DNA from: CAVXDY01 sp963721335
GTDB lineage: Bacteria > Actinomycetota > Thermoleophilia > Miltoncostaeales > Miltoncostaeaceae
Reading direction: 5' to 3'
DNA: 64,000 nt
Assembly (NCBI GenBank): GCA_963721335.1
Contig: CAVRIV010000008.1
Location: 744,001-808,000, forward strand
Shown here: piece after piece, positions 27,746-36,510 of the stretch
Numbering within the stretch: the stretch's first letter is position 1
Layout: every line of letters begins with the position of its first letter
Notes under the pieces: generated by a model
What the model was told of the DNA's origin: nothing
Database searches by the model: none
What the model saw: the letters and a program-made list of their open reading frames with translations, nothing else
Made by a program: the position numbers and the translations under genes

Positions 27746-29342
27746 GTGCGCCGGGTCCCCCTGCTCCTCGCGCTTGTCTCCGGCGCCCTTCTCGGCTCCC
27801 TGCCGGGACTCGCGACGCCGTCCGCCGACGCGGCCCCGACCCTCGCCCAGGTGGGGACGTTCACGCGGCCCGTGTTCGTGGTCGCCCCGCCCCTCGACAC
27901 GCGTCACGTCTTCGTGGTCGAGCGCGGCGGCACGGTGCGACTGCTGGTCGACGGGATCCGGCGCGGCACGCCCTTCCTCGACATCCGGAGCCTGGTGCAG
28001 ACCTCCGACTCGAAGGAGGACGAGCGCGGCCTGCTGTCGATCGCGTTCGCCCCCGACTACGTTCAGAGCGGGCGCTTCTACGCCTACTACACCTCCCGCA
28101 AGCCCCCGGCGGCGCGCGCGGGCGACGTCGTGATCGACGAGTTCCACCGCAGCGCCGCCAACCCGGAGGTGGCCGACCCGGCCACGCGGCGCACGCTCGT
28201 GGCCATCGACCACGACGACTACCAGAACCACAACGGCGGGCAGCTGGCGTTCGGGCCGGACTCGATGCTGTACGCCGGCACCGGCGACGGCGGCGGCGGC
28301 GGGGACCCCCTGGGCAGCGGCCAGAGCACGGGAAGCCTGCTGGGCAAGATCCTCCGCCTGGACGTCCGGCCCGGCGCGGCCCTCGCGCCCGCCGACAACC
28401 CGTTCGGCGCGGCGGGGCCGCAGGCGTGGGCCAAGGGATTCCGCAACCCCTTCCGCTTCTCCTTCGACCGGCTGACCGGCGACCTGGCCATCGGCGACGT
28501 CGGCCAGGAGGACATCGAGGAGATCGACTTCGTCGCCAAGGCGGCCGGGCTCGGGCGCGGCGGGAACTTCGGCTGGAACACGCTCGAGGGAAGCAATCTC
28601 TACGGCGCCGACCGGCTGGCGCGCGCGGACGAGCTCCCGGCCGGCTACATCGGCCCCGTCATCGAGCACGCCCACTCCTCCGGCTGGTGCTCGATCACCG
28701 GCGGCTACGTGGTGCGCGACAGCGCGCTGCCGGAGCTCTACGGACGCTACGTCTACGGCGACTACTGCCGCGGTGAGCTCTGGTCGGCCGCCCTCACCTC
28801 GGCCGGGGCCAGCGGCGACGGTCCCACCGGGCTGCGCGTGAGCGGGCTCAGCTCGCTGGGCGAGGACGGCTGCGGCCGCCTCTACGCCACGTCGATCGAC
28901 GGTCCGGTCTACCGCCTCGCGACGACGGGAGCGTGCGCCGGCCCTGCGCCGGTGCCCTTCGCCGCGCCCCAGGGCCCCCTCGGGACGCCGGCCGGGCCGG
29001 GCGGGCGGCCCAAGGTGAAGCTCCGGGTCCCGGCGCGCCAGAAGGTGCTCCGCGCGGGCTATGTGCTCCTGGCCCCGCGCTGCAACAAGATCTGCCGTAT
29101 CACGGCCACGGGCAAGCCTCCTTCTGGGCAAGGGCAACGAGCCGAAGCTGCAGCGCGTTCGGCGGACGCTGGCCGCGAACGCCCGGGTGATGCTGAAGGT
29201 GCCCGTCCCGCTGCCGGCCCGCCGGCTGCTCCGGGCCCGGCTCGCCGCGCAACCGCTCGCCCTGGCCCGCATGGCGGTGACCGCCACGGACGCCGCCGGC
29301 AGGAAGCGCGTCGTGCGGACCCTCGTGATCATCGCGCGATGA
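27746..29342 (+). CDS. Secreted PQQ-type sugar dehydrogenase-like protein, frame interrupted near 29110
   Basis: A secreted six-bladed beta-propeller of the soluble glucose/sorbosone dehydrogenase (GSDH/YliI/HHIP-like) family. The GTG at 27746 begins a signal peptide (VRRVPLLLALVSGALLGSLP). Propeller landmarks are HVFVVERGGTVRLL, GLLSIAFAPDY, HNGGQLAFGPDSMLYAGTGD, WAKGFRNPFRFSFDRLTGD, GDVGQEDIEEIDFV and RYVYGDYCRGELW. After CNKICRITATGK (about 29113) the original frame degenerates. The next frame supplies SLLLGKGNEPKLQRVRRTLA and a sensible beta-rich tail ending at the TGA at 29342. One surplus base in the AA/GG context at 29105-29120 explains this. It is either a sequencing error or a real lesion in a non-catalytic C-terminal domain. 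Confidence 0.82.
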
Positions 29343-29413
29343 CCGCACGGGCGGTCAAACCTCCCCGGACGGCGCGTTGACGCCGGCCCCCGGAGTGTAG
29401 GACCGTCGCCGCC

Positions 29414-30217
29414 ATGACGCGTTCCCGGCGAGTCCCCCTGCCGCTGGCCGCTCTGGTGGGGGCGACCGTCCTTCTGGCGCTGGCCGCCCTCTGGGCCCCC
29501 CGGCCCGCGGCCGCCGCGCTCACCGCCGACTCCATCCGGATCGTGAACCGGCCCGCCTCGGTGCGGGCCATCATCCAGTTCCACGGCGGGCGCCTGACCG
29601 GCCTGGGGAACCAGGTGGACACGATCGATCCCGACATCACCGACGGGCGCGCGGTGGTGCGCGTGAACGCGCGCGGCATCGGCACGACCGCCGCGGCCGC
29701 CGGGCGCGCCGGCGTCGTGGTGCAGATCGCGCGCCGCGGCGGGCACATCGTGGTGCTCCTCGACGAGCCCGCGGCCTCCGCGGGGCGCTTCAAGTTCGTG
29801 TCCTACCGGACCTCCGTGCCGCGCAACGTCCTGGTGATCGACCTCTGGAAGGCCACGACGCGGCGGGCCGCGACCATCCGCGACGACGGCTGCCTGAGGA
29901 TCACCCGCTGGGGCGGCGGGAGCGGGAGGACCTCGGCGCGCGGCCGGGAGCTGCAGCCCCTCTTCGAGCACAACGTGGTCCTGTCGCTGCGGCTCGAAGG
30001 TGCGGGGGGCGCGACGGTCGCGCTGAAGCCGGTCATCGCCCGCGGGGGCAGATTCCGGCCCGACTTCTCGGGCTACGCGGTCCCGGGGCGGTGGAGCGGC
30101 ACCCTGCGCCACTCCGTGTCCGGTCGCACTCGCGCCATGCTGGAGGCCTGGTCGGCCTCGGCCAAGGACGGCTCGCTCGAATGCCTGGTGCAGGTCCCGG
30201 TCGTGCTCCGGCCGTAG
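29414..30217 (+). CDS. Secreted AMIN-like plus Gmad2-domain protein (267 aa)
   Basis: An exported protein with a signal peptide or anchor (RRVPLPLAALVGATVLLALA, residues 5-24). Residues about 36-145 form a beta-rich region with an AMIN-like feel (IRIVNRPASVRAIIQFHGGR, NVLVIDLWKATTRR). Residues about 155-267 match the Gmad2 immunoglobulin-like pattern: PLFEHNVVLSLRLEGAGGAT, then RFRPDFSGYAVPGRWSGTLR and AWSASAKDGSLECLVQVPVV. Gmad2 is best known from spore germination GerM-associated proteins, but it also occurs in non-spore-forming actinobacteria as a cell-envelope domain. The ATG at 29414 is the first good start. The domain call is by eye. Confidence 0.75.
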   Translation: MTRSRRVPLPLAALVGATVLLALAALWAPRPAAAALTADSIRIVNRPASVRAIIQFHGGRLTGLGNQVDTIDPDITDGRAVVRVNARGIGTTAAAAGRAGVVVQIARRGGHIVVLLDEPAASAGRFKFVSYRTSVPRNVLVIDLWKATTRRAATIRDDGCLRITRWGGGSGRTSARGRELQPLFEHNVVLSLRLEGAGGATVALKPVIARGGRFRPDFSGYAVPGRWSGTLRHSVSGRTRAMLEAWSASAKDGSLECLVQVPVVLRP

Positions 30218-30223
30218 AGCGGG

Positions 30224-30601
30224 TCAGGCCGCGAGGACGGCGACCTGGTAGCGGGCGATCGCCGCATCCCGGGTGACGATCGTCAATCCCTCGAGCTGGG
30301 CCTGGGCGACGAGCATCCGGTCGAAGGGGTCGCCGTGGACGGGAGGGAGCGCGGCCGCGAGCTCGCCGTGCGATGCCGTCACCGCCAGGGCGTCGAAGCC
30401 AAGGCGATCCAGGGCCGAGACCAACGCCGGCGGGGACTCCAGGCGGCCCAAGGCCCGCTTGATCGCGATCTCCCAGACGGTCGCCGCGCTCACCAACACC
30501 TCGGACGCCTCATCCGAGATCGCCTCCCGCGCGGGCGCCGAGAGGCGATCCTCCCCCGTGAGCCACCAGAGGAACGCGTGGGCGTCGAGGAGGAGCCTCA
30601 G
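30224..30601 (-). CDS. VapC-type PIN-domain toxin with probable CTG start
   Basis: A PIN-domain ribonuclease (125 aa), toxin of a type II system. The acidic residues of the metal site are visible: Asp in RLLLDAHAFLWWLTGE, Glu in SAATVWEIAIKRALGRL, and two Asp in GDPFDRMLVAQAQLEG and IVTRDAAIARY. Homologues start one or two residues before RLLLD, where the only codon available is CTG at 30601-30599, overlapping the antitoxin stop as CTGA. That mimics the 4-nt overlaps of neighbouring genes, so CTG initiation by coupling is likely. No ATG or GTG precedes the fold in frame. Confidence 0.85.
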   Translation of the reverse strand: MRLLLDAHAFLWWLTGEDRLSAPAREAISDEASEVLVSAATVWEIAIKRALGRLESPPALVSALDRLGFDALAVTASHGELAAALPPVHGDPFDRMLVAQAQLEGLTIVTRDAAIARYQVAVLAA

Positions 30602-30843
30602 ACCGGGCCCTCGCCGCGAAACGGCGCCGCGATCTCCTCGGGAAGCGGATCGTCGAAGTCGTCGTGGATCACGACCCTCCCCTTCCACAGACCCGGGACC
30701 CGCCGCCCGGTTCGCTTCGGCAGCGCAACGAGCCGGGCGACCGGCCGGCCCGCCCGGGCGATGACGATCTCCTCGCCCTCCGCCGCACGTTCCACGAGGC
30801 GCGACAGGTGGGTCTTGGCCTCGTGCATGTTGACCTGTGCCAT
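30598..30843 (-). CDS. Phd/YefM-type antitoxin (81 aa)
   Basis: The N-terminal half is a Phd/YefM DNA-binding fold: MAQVNMHEAKTHLSRLVERA, then GEEIVIARAGRPVARLVALP. The C-terminal half (KGRVVIHDDFDDPLPEEIAA) is the acidic, presumably disordered toxin-binding tail. It precedes vapC on the same strand with a 4-nt overlap, the classical antitoxin-first order. As in other pairs it should autorepress its promoter, which would lie in 30844-30898. The family call is solid; partner binding is inferred. Confidence 0.92.
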   Translation of the reverse strand: MAQVNMHEAKTHLSRLVERAAEGEEIVIARAGRPVARLVALPKRTGRRVPGLWKGRVVIHDDFDDPLPEEIAAPFRGEGPV

Positions 30844-30898
30844 GTCTTCAGGGTAGCGGGTGGACTAAGTCGGGTCCAGTCAATGCTCCAAGCGACGT

Positions 30899-31348
30899 TC
30901 ACCCGTCCAGCCAGGTGATCCCGTATCTCCTCGAGACGCTCGCGTAGACGGCGGGCCCGATGGAGCCGTCCCTCTCGGCCTCGGCCAGCTCGCGGAAGAA
31001 CCCCTCGAAGCCCGCCGGAGAGCACAGGACCAGCACGCGTCCCGCCCGCGGGACCACCCGCCGCTGCGCGTGCGGCACGCCGCGCGGCCCGAAGGCCAGC
31101 CCGCCCGGACCGACCGGGAACTCCTCGTCGCCGATCCGGAAGACGTGCTCGCCCTCGAGCACGTAGAAGAGCTCGTCCTCGTGCTCGTGGACGTGGAGCG
31201 GCGTGTCGAGCGGTGAGATCTCCTCGACGATGCTGAACGCGCCGCCCGTCGTGTCCGCGGACGCCCGGACCACGAACTCGGCGTCGCTGAACCGCAGGCG
31301 CTCGCCGCCCTCGGCATCGACCATGAATCCCGAGGGGAGCGAGGTCAT
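30899..31348 (-). CDS. Cupin-domain protein (149 aa)
   Basis: A single small beta-barrel cupin. Motif 1 is PLHVHEHEDELFYVLEGEHV with the two His and Glu metal ligands, and motif 2 is PRGVPHAQRRVV with the third His. The C-terminal helix (GFEGFFRELAEAERDG) is typical of small cupins similar to quercetinase or YxaG-like proteins. No signal peptide is seen. Substrate unknown. It stands between the toxin-antitoxin pair and serA on the minus strand with gaps of about 30-55 nt, so it is probably transcribed alone or as the tail of the serA unit. Confidence 0.88.
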   Translation of the reverse strand: MTSLPSGFMVDAEGGERLRFSDAEFVVRASADTTGGAFSIVEEISPLDTPLHVHEHEDELFYVLEGEHVFRIGDEEFPVGPGGLAFGPRGVPHAQRRVVPRAGRVLVLCSPAGFEGFFRELAEAERDGSIGPAVYASVSRRYGITWLDG

Positions 31349-31381
31349 GACGCCAACCCTAACCCGACTCCCGGAAGGGGC

Positions 31382-33004
31382 CTACTCCACGTCGAGCGTG
31401 ACGAACCAGGCCTGCTCGAAGGCCTCGATGGCCTCGATCTCGGCCGCCACCGCGGGGGGCACCGGCGAGTCAACCGAGACCGCCATCACGGCCACTCCGT
31501 CGGCGCGCGAGCGGGACACGGCCATCGAGGCGATGTTGATCTGCGCCTCGCCGAGGATCGTCCCCACGCGCCCGATCTGCCCCGGGACGTCGAGGTAGCG
31601 GAAGATGCCCAAGTGGGGCGCGAGCTCGATCTCGATGTCCCGGTCGAAGGCCGACACGAGGCGCGGGCGCGAGGTGGTCCCCACGGTCGTCCCGCCGAGG
31701 CTCACCGTCCCGGTGCGCAGCGAGAGCCGGTTCGTGTAGTCGCGGGCCCGCGGGCTGGTGGTCTCCTTCCACTCGATGCCGCGCTCGGCGGCCAGGGACC
31801 CGGCGTTGACGAGGTTGACCGCCTCCTCGACGTGCCCCGACAGCACGCCGGTGAGCACCGCGGACGTGAGGATGCGGGTGTCGAGCGCCGCCAGGCCGCC
31901 CTCGTAGGTGATCTGGAGCGGCGAGACCGCGCCGCCGCTCATCACGCTGGCCAGGCGGCCGAGCTGGCGGGCGAGCGGCAGGAACGGGCCGATCACCTCG
32001 GCCGTCTCAGCCGCCAGGGCCGGGATGTTCACGGCCGAGGTGACGACCCCGCCGGTGAGGGCGGCGGCCACCTGCTCCGCGACCACCACGCCGGCGCGGT
32101 CCTGGGCCTCGGAGGTCGACGCGCCCAGGTGCGGCGTGACGACGACGCCGGGCAGGCCGAAGAGGGGGCTCTCGGTGACCGGCTCCTCGGGGAAGACGTC
32201 GATGCCCGCCCCGGCCAGGTGTCCGCTGCCGAGCGCCTCCAGGAGGGCGTCCTGGTCAACCACGTCGCCGCGCGCCGCGTTGATGAGGCGGGCTCCGGGC
32301 TTCATGGCCGCGAAGGCCTCGCGACCCACGAAGCCCTGGGTCTCGTCGGTGGAGGCCAGGTGCAGGCTGATGAAGTCGCTCACCCGGTAGAGGGCCTCGG
32401 GCGTGTCGGCCTTCTCGACGCCGAGCTCCCGGTACCGGCCCTCGGTGACGAACGGGTCGTAGGCCACCACCACCATCCCGAGGCCCTTCGCGCGCTCGGC
32501 GACCATCTGCCCGATGCGCCCGAAGCCGAGCACCCCCAGCGTCTTCCCCGTCACCTCGATACCGCCGAACCTCGACCGCTCCCACCGCCCCTGCACCAGG
32601 CTCGCGTGGGCCTGGGGGATGTTGCGCGCCTGGGACAGCATCAGGGCGATCGCGTGCTCGGCCGCCGAGAGCGCGTTCGAGCCGGCGGCGTTGCAGACCA
32701 CGATCCCCCTCCGGGTGGCCGCCGGGACGTCGACGTTGTCCACCCCGGTGCCGGCGCGGCCCACCACCTTGAGCCGGTCGGCGCGCGCGATCAGCTCCGC
32801 CGTGACCTTGGTCGCGCTGCGCACCACCAGGGCGTCGTAGTCCCCCACGCGCTCGGCCAGGGTCTCCGGGCTCCAGTCGAGGCCCAGATCGACCCGGAAC
32901 CGCTCGGTCAGGAGCTGGACGCCGGCCTCGGCGATCCTCTCGCACACGAGCACGCGCAGGTCGGCCCGGGCCAGGATCCCGGCCGGCGAGACGGGGGTCG
33001 GCAT
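31382..33004 (-). CDS. serA: D-3-phosphoglycerate dehydrogenase
   Basis: SerA (540 aa) oxidises 3-phosphoglycerate, the first step of serine synthesis. The NAD domain has LGVLGFGRIGQMVAERAKGL, the GRAGTGVDNVDVPAATRRGI substrate region and NAARGDVVDQDALLEAL, with catalytic His in VVVTPHLGASTSEAQDRAG. The long C-terminus carries the intervening ASB domain (TYEGGLAALDTRILTSAVLT) and an ACT domain (DVPGQIGRVGTILGEAQINI), the mycobacterial-type long form subject to serine feedback. The ATG is followed 2 nt upstream by the aminotransferase stop, so both are in one operon with ilvN and ilvC. Confidence 0.97.
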   Translation of the reverse strand: MPTPVSPAGILARADLRVLVCERIAEAGVQLLTERFRVDLGLDWSPETLAERVGDYDALVVRSATKVTAELIARADRLKVVGRAGTGVDNVDVPAATRRGIVVCNAAGSNALSAAEHAIALMLSQARNIPQAHASLVQGRWERSRFGGIEVTGKTLGVLGFGRIGQMVAERAKGLGMVVVAYDPFVTEGRYRELGVEKADTPEALYRVSDFISLHLASTDETQGFVGREAFAAMKPGARLINAARGDVVDQDALLEALGSGHLAGAGIDVFPEEPVTESPLFGLPGVVVTPHLGASTSEAQDRAGVVVAEQVAAALTGGVVTSAVNIPALAAETAEVIGPFLPLARQLGRLASVMSGGAVSPLQITYEGGLAALDTRILTSAVLTGVLSGHVEEAVNLVNAGSLAAERGIEWKETTSPRARDYTNRLSLRTGTVSLGGTTVGTTSRPRLVSAFDRDIEIELAPHLGIFRYLDVPGQIGRVGTILGEAQINIASMAVSRSRADGVAVMAVSVDSPVPPAVAAEIEAIEAFEQAWFVTLDVE

Positions 33005-33006
33005 CG

Positions 33007-34197
33007 CTATCCGGCCCGGGACTCGGCGAGCACGCGCTGGGCGGCCGCCACGCCCGACCCCAGCTCGACCGGCTGACCGAGCTCCTGGAGCACCAGCTCG
33101 AGGGCGGCGATCGTCGTGACGATGTCGCGGAAGTCGAAGTACCCGCAGTGGCCGATGCGCGCGATCTTCCCGGAGAGCCGGCCCTGGCCGCCCGCGATCT
33201 CGACCCCGTAGCGCTCCTTCATGAGCGAGGGGATGGCCTTGCCGTCGAGGCCCTCGGGAACGAGGAAGGCCGTGACCACGTTGGCCTCCGGGTTCTCCCG
33301 GCCGAGCAGCGACAGCCCGCACGCCTGGACCGCGGCGCGGCACATCCGCCCGAGCACGCGGTGGCGGTCGAAGACGGCCTGGAGGCCCTCGGCCTCCATC
33401 AGCACGAGGGCGGCCTGGAGCTGGAGCACCAGCGTGACCGGAGGGGTGAAGGGGCTCCGCGAGCCGCCCGTGCGGGTGCGCTCCCAGTCGAGGTAGAAGC
33501 CGCCCGCCCCGAGCTCCGCGGACCGCTCGATCGCGCGCGCGCTCGCCGCCACGAACGCGAGGCCCGGGGGCGTCATGAGCCCCTTCTGCGATCCGGAGAC
33601 GACCACGTCGATCCCCCAGCGGTCCATGGGGAGGTCGACGACGCCGAGCCCGGACACGGCGTCGGCCACGAGGATGCGGTCGCCCGCCGCCTCGCGAAGC
33701 GCGGGCAGGTCGGAGACGACCCCGGTCAACGTCTCGCTCTGCGTCACGAAGACGACGTCGATGCCCGGCTCGCCCTCGAGCGCCTCGGACACCGCCGCCG
33801 GGTCGATCGGCCGCCCCCACTCGCCCTCGAGGTGGAGCGCGTCCACGCCGTAGTCGGCGCAGATCGAGGCCCAGCGGTTGCCGAAATTGCCGCACGAGGC
33901 CACCAGGACGCGCTCGCCCGGCCGGGCGAGGTTGACCACCGCGGAATCCATGGCCCCGCTGCCGGAGGCCCCGAACACCAGCACGTCACCCGCGGTCTGG
34001 AAGACCCGCCCCAGCCGCTCGATCACGTCGTCCCAGGCCGCGATGAACTCGGACGAGCGCGAGTAGACGATCGGCCGCACGGCCGCCGCCGTCACCTCGG
34101 GGGGGAGGGGCGTGGGCCCCGGCGTCATGAGGGTGCTCTTCAGCGCCCCGACCGTGGCCGGCGCCGCCACGCGCCCGGTGCTGGTGCGGGTGGCCAC
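33007..34197 (-). CDS. Class V aminotransferase (serine/alanine-glyoxylate type, 396 aa)
   Basis: A PLP enzyme of the aminotransferase V family. The conserved start LMTPGPTPLPPEVTAAAVRP binds substrate, FGASGSGAMDSAVVNLARPG lines the cofactor pocket, LVADAVSGLGVVDLPMD holds the Asp, and VVVSGSQKGLMTPPGLAFVA has the PLP lysine. The GTG at 34197 gives a 23-residue extension before MTPGPT; an ATG at 34128 is an alternative start. It lies directly upstream of serA (2-nt gap) and after ilvC (2-nt gap). It may act as the phosphoserine transaminase of this operon, a role such enzymes fill in lineages without canonical SerC, or as an Ala/Ser-glyoxylate enzyme. Confidence 0.88.
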   Translation of the reverse strand: MATRTSTGRVAAPATVGALKSTLMTPGPTPLPPEVTAAAVRPIVYSRSSEFIAAWDDVIERLGRVFQTAGDVLVFGASGSGAMDSAVVNLARPGERVLVASCGNFGNRWASICADYGVDALHLEGEWGRPIDPAAVSEALEGEPGIDVVFVTQSETLTGVVSDLPALREAAGDRILVADAVSGLGVVDLPMDRWGIDVVVSGSQKGLMTPPGLAFVAASARAIERSAELGAGGFYLDWERTRTGGSRSPFTPPVTLVLQLQAALVLMEAEGLQAVFDRHRVLGRMCRAAVQACGLSLLGRENPEANVVTAFLVPEGLDGKAIPSLMKERYGVEIAGGQGRLSGKIARIGHCGYFDFRDIVTTIAALELVLQELGQPVELGSGVAAAQRVLAESRAG

Positions 34198-34199
34198 CC

Positions 34200-35195
<996 letters not shown>

Positions 35196-35261
35196 GGGTG
35201 CGCTCCGGGGCGGAGAGGGGCGGGGTGAGGAGGGCGGGTCGAGCCGGCCCGGGCGGGCGGG

Positions 35262-35747
35262 CTAGGTGATCGAGGCGCCGCGCCCGAGCGCGACCACCCC
35301 GGTCTTCACCAGCTCGATGAGCCCGAACGGCCGGAGGAGCTGCTCGAAGTTCAGCAGCTCGTCGGTCTCCCCCGTCGCCTGGATGGTCACGGACTCGGGG
35401 GTGACGTCGATGATGCGCGCGTCGAAGATCTCGACGAGCTGGATGACCTCGCTGCGCGTGGTGGCGTCGGCCTTCACCTTCACCAGCGCCAGCTCCCGGG
35501 CGACCATGTTCTCCGGGTCGAGGTCGCGGATCTTGATGATGTTGATGAGCTTGTCGAGCTGCTTGGTCATCTGCTCGACCGGGAAGCGGGTCGTGTCGAC
35601 CGTGATGGTCATCCGCGACCGGTCCTCGTCCTCGGTGGGGCTGACGGCGAGGGAGTCGATGTTGAACCCACGGCGCGTGAACAGCCCAGCGACGCGGGAG
35701 AGGACCCCGGGCTTGTTCTCCACCAGGACCGAGAGGGTGTGCTTCAC
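35262..35747 (-). CDS. ilvN: Acetolactate synthase small (regulatory) subunit
   Basis: IlvN (161 aa) is the valine-sensitive regulatory subunit of acetohydroxyacid synthase. The N-terminal ACT domain is TLSVLVENKPGVLSRVAGLF then RRGFNIDSLAVSPTEDEDRS. ELALVKVKADATTRSEVIQL and the C-terminal EQLLRPFGLIELVKTGVVAL follow. The GTG lies about 8 nt after a TATGCT -10 (35756-35761), so the transcript is nearly leaderless. Remarkably no ilvB precedes it: the neighbour upstream is a divergent response regulator. The catalytic subunit must be encoded elsewhere. Confidence 0.96.
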   Translation of the reverse strand: MKHTLSVLVENKPGVLSRVAGLFTRRGFNIDSLAVSPTEDEDRSRMTITVDTTRFPVEQMTKQLDKLINIIKIRDLDPENMVARELALVKVKADATTRSEVIQLVEIFDARIIDVTPESVTIQATGETDELLNFEQLLRPFGLIELVKTGVVALGRGASIT

Positions 35748-35814
35748 GGGCGCGGAGCATACCCGACGCCCTCGCATTCCCTGCCGCCCGGGCGCGAGGT
35801 CTATCCTCGGGCGT

Positions 35815-36510
35815 GTGGAGGGGCGACTCCTGGTGGTGGAGGACGACCCGCAGGTGCGGGTCATGTTGTCGAGGGCCCTCGGGCACGAGGGCTTCGACGT
35901 GGCGGCGGCACCCGACGCGGCGGGCTGCATGGCCGAGCTGCGCGCGGTGCGGCCCGACCTCGTGCTGCTCGACCTGCTCCTCCCCGACCTCGACGGCCTG
36001 GAGCTCTGCCGGCGCCTGCGCCGGTCGGGGGACCGCGTGCCGATCCTGATGCTGACCGCGCGCGACACGATCTCCGACCGCGTGGACGGGCTGGAGGCCG
36101 GCGCCGACGACTATCTCGTGAAGCCGTTCTCGACGGCCGAGCTGGTGGCCCGGGTGCGGGCGCTGCTGCGCCGGGCCCGGGACCGCTCCCCCGGCACCTC
36201 GCGCCGCTACGGCGACCTCGTGCTCGACTCCTCCACCCACGAGGTGCGGCGCGGCGAGCGCCTGCTGCGCCTCACGCGCCGGGAGTTCGACCTGCTGGCG
36301 CTGTTCCTCGACAACCCCGGCACGGTGATGCCGCGCGACCGCCTGCTCACCGACGCCTGGGGCTTCCAGTCCGCGGTCGAGACCAACTCGGTGGACGTGT
36401 ACGTGGGGTACCTGCGCCGCAAGCTCGAGGGGGGTGGCGAGCCCCGGCTGATCCACACCGTCCGCGGCGTGGGTTACGTGCTGCGCGAGGAGCGTGGCGC
36501 CCAGGGATGA
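35815..36510 (+). CDS. OmpR/PhoB-family response regulator (231 aa)
   Basis: The receiver domain has LLVVEDDPQVRVMLSRALGH, the phosphoacceptor Asp in PDLVLLDLLLPDLDGLELCR (about residue 52), LMLTARDTISDRVDG and the Lys in DDYLVKPFSTAELVAR. The C-terminal winged helix is GERLLRLTRREFDLLALFLD, then VETNSVDVYVGYLRRKLEG and IHTVRGVGYVLR. The GTG at 35815 lies 8 nt after a TATCCT -10 (35802-35807), giving a near-leaderless mRNA. It is coupled to the downstream kinase gene by ATGA. The length is typical; the stimulus is unknown. Confidence 0.95.
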   Translation: MEGRLLVVEDDPQVRVMLSRALGHEGFDVAAAPDAAGCMAELRAVRPDLVLLDLLLPDLDGLELCRRLRRSGDRVPILMLTARDTISDRVDGLEAGADDYLVKPFSTAELVARVRALLRRARDRSPGTSRRYGDLVLDSSTHEVRRGERLLRLTRREFDLLALFLDNPGTVMPRDRLLTDAWGFQSAVETNSVDVYVGYLRRKLEGGGEPRLIHTVRGVGYVLREERGAQG

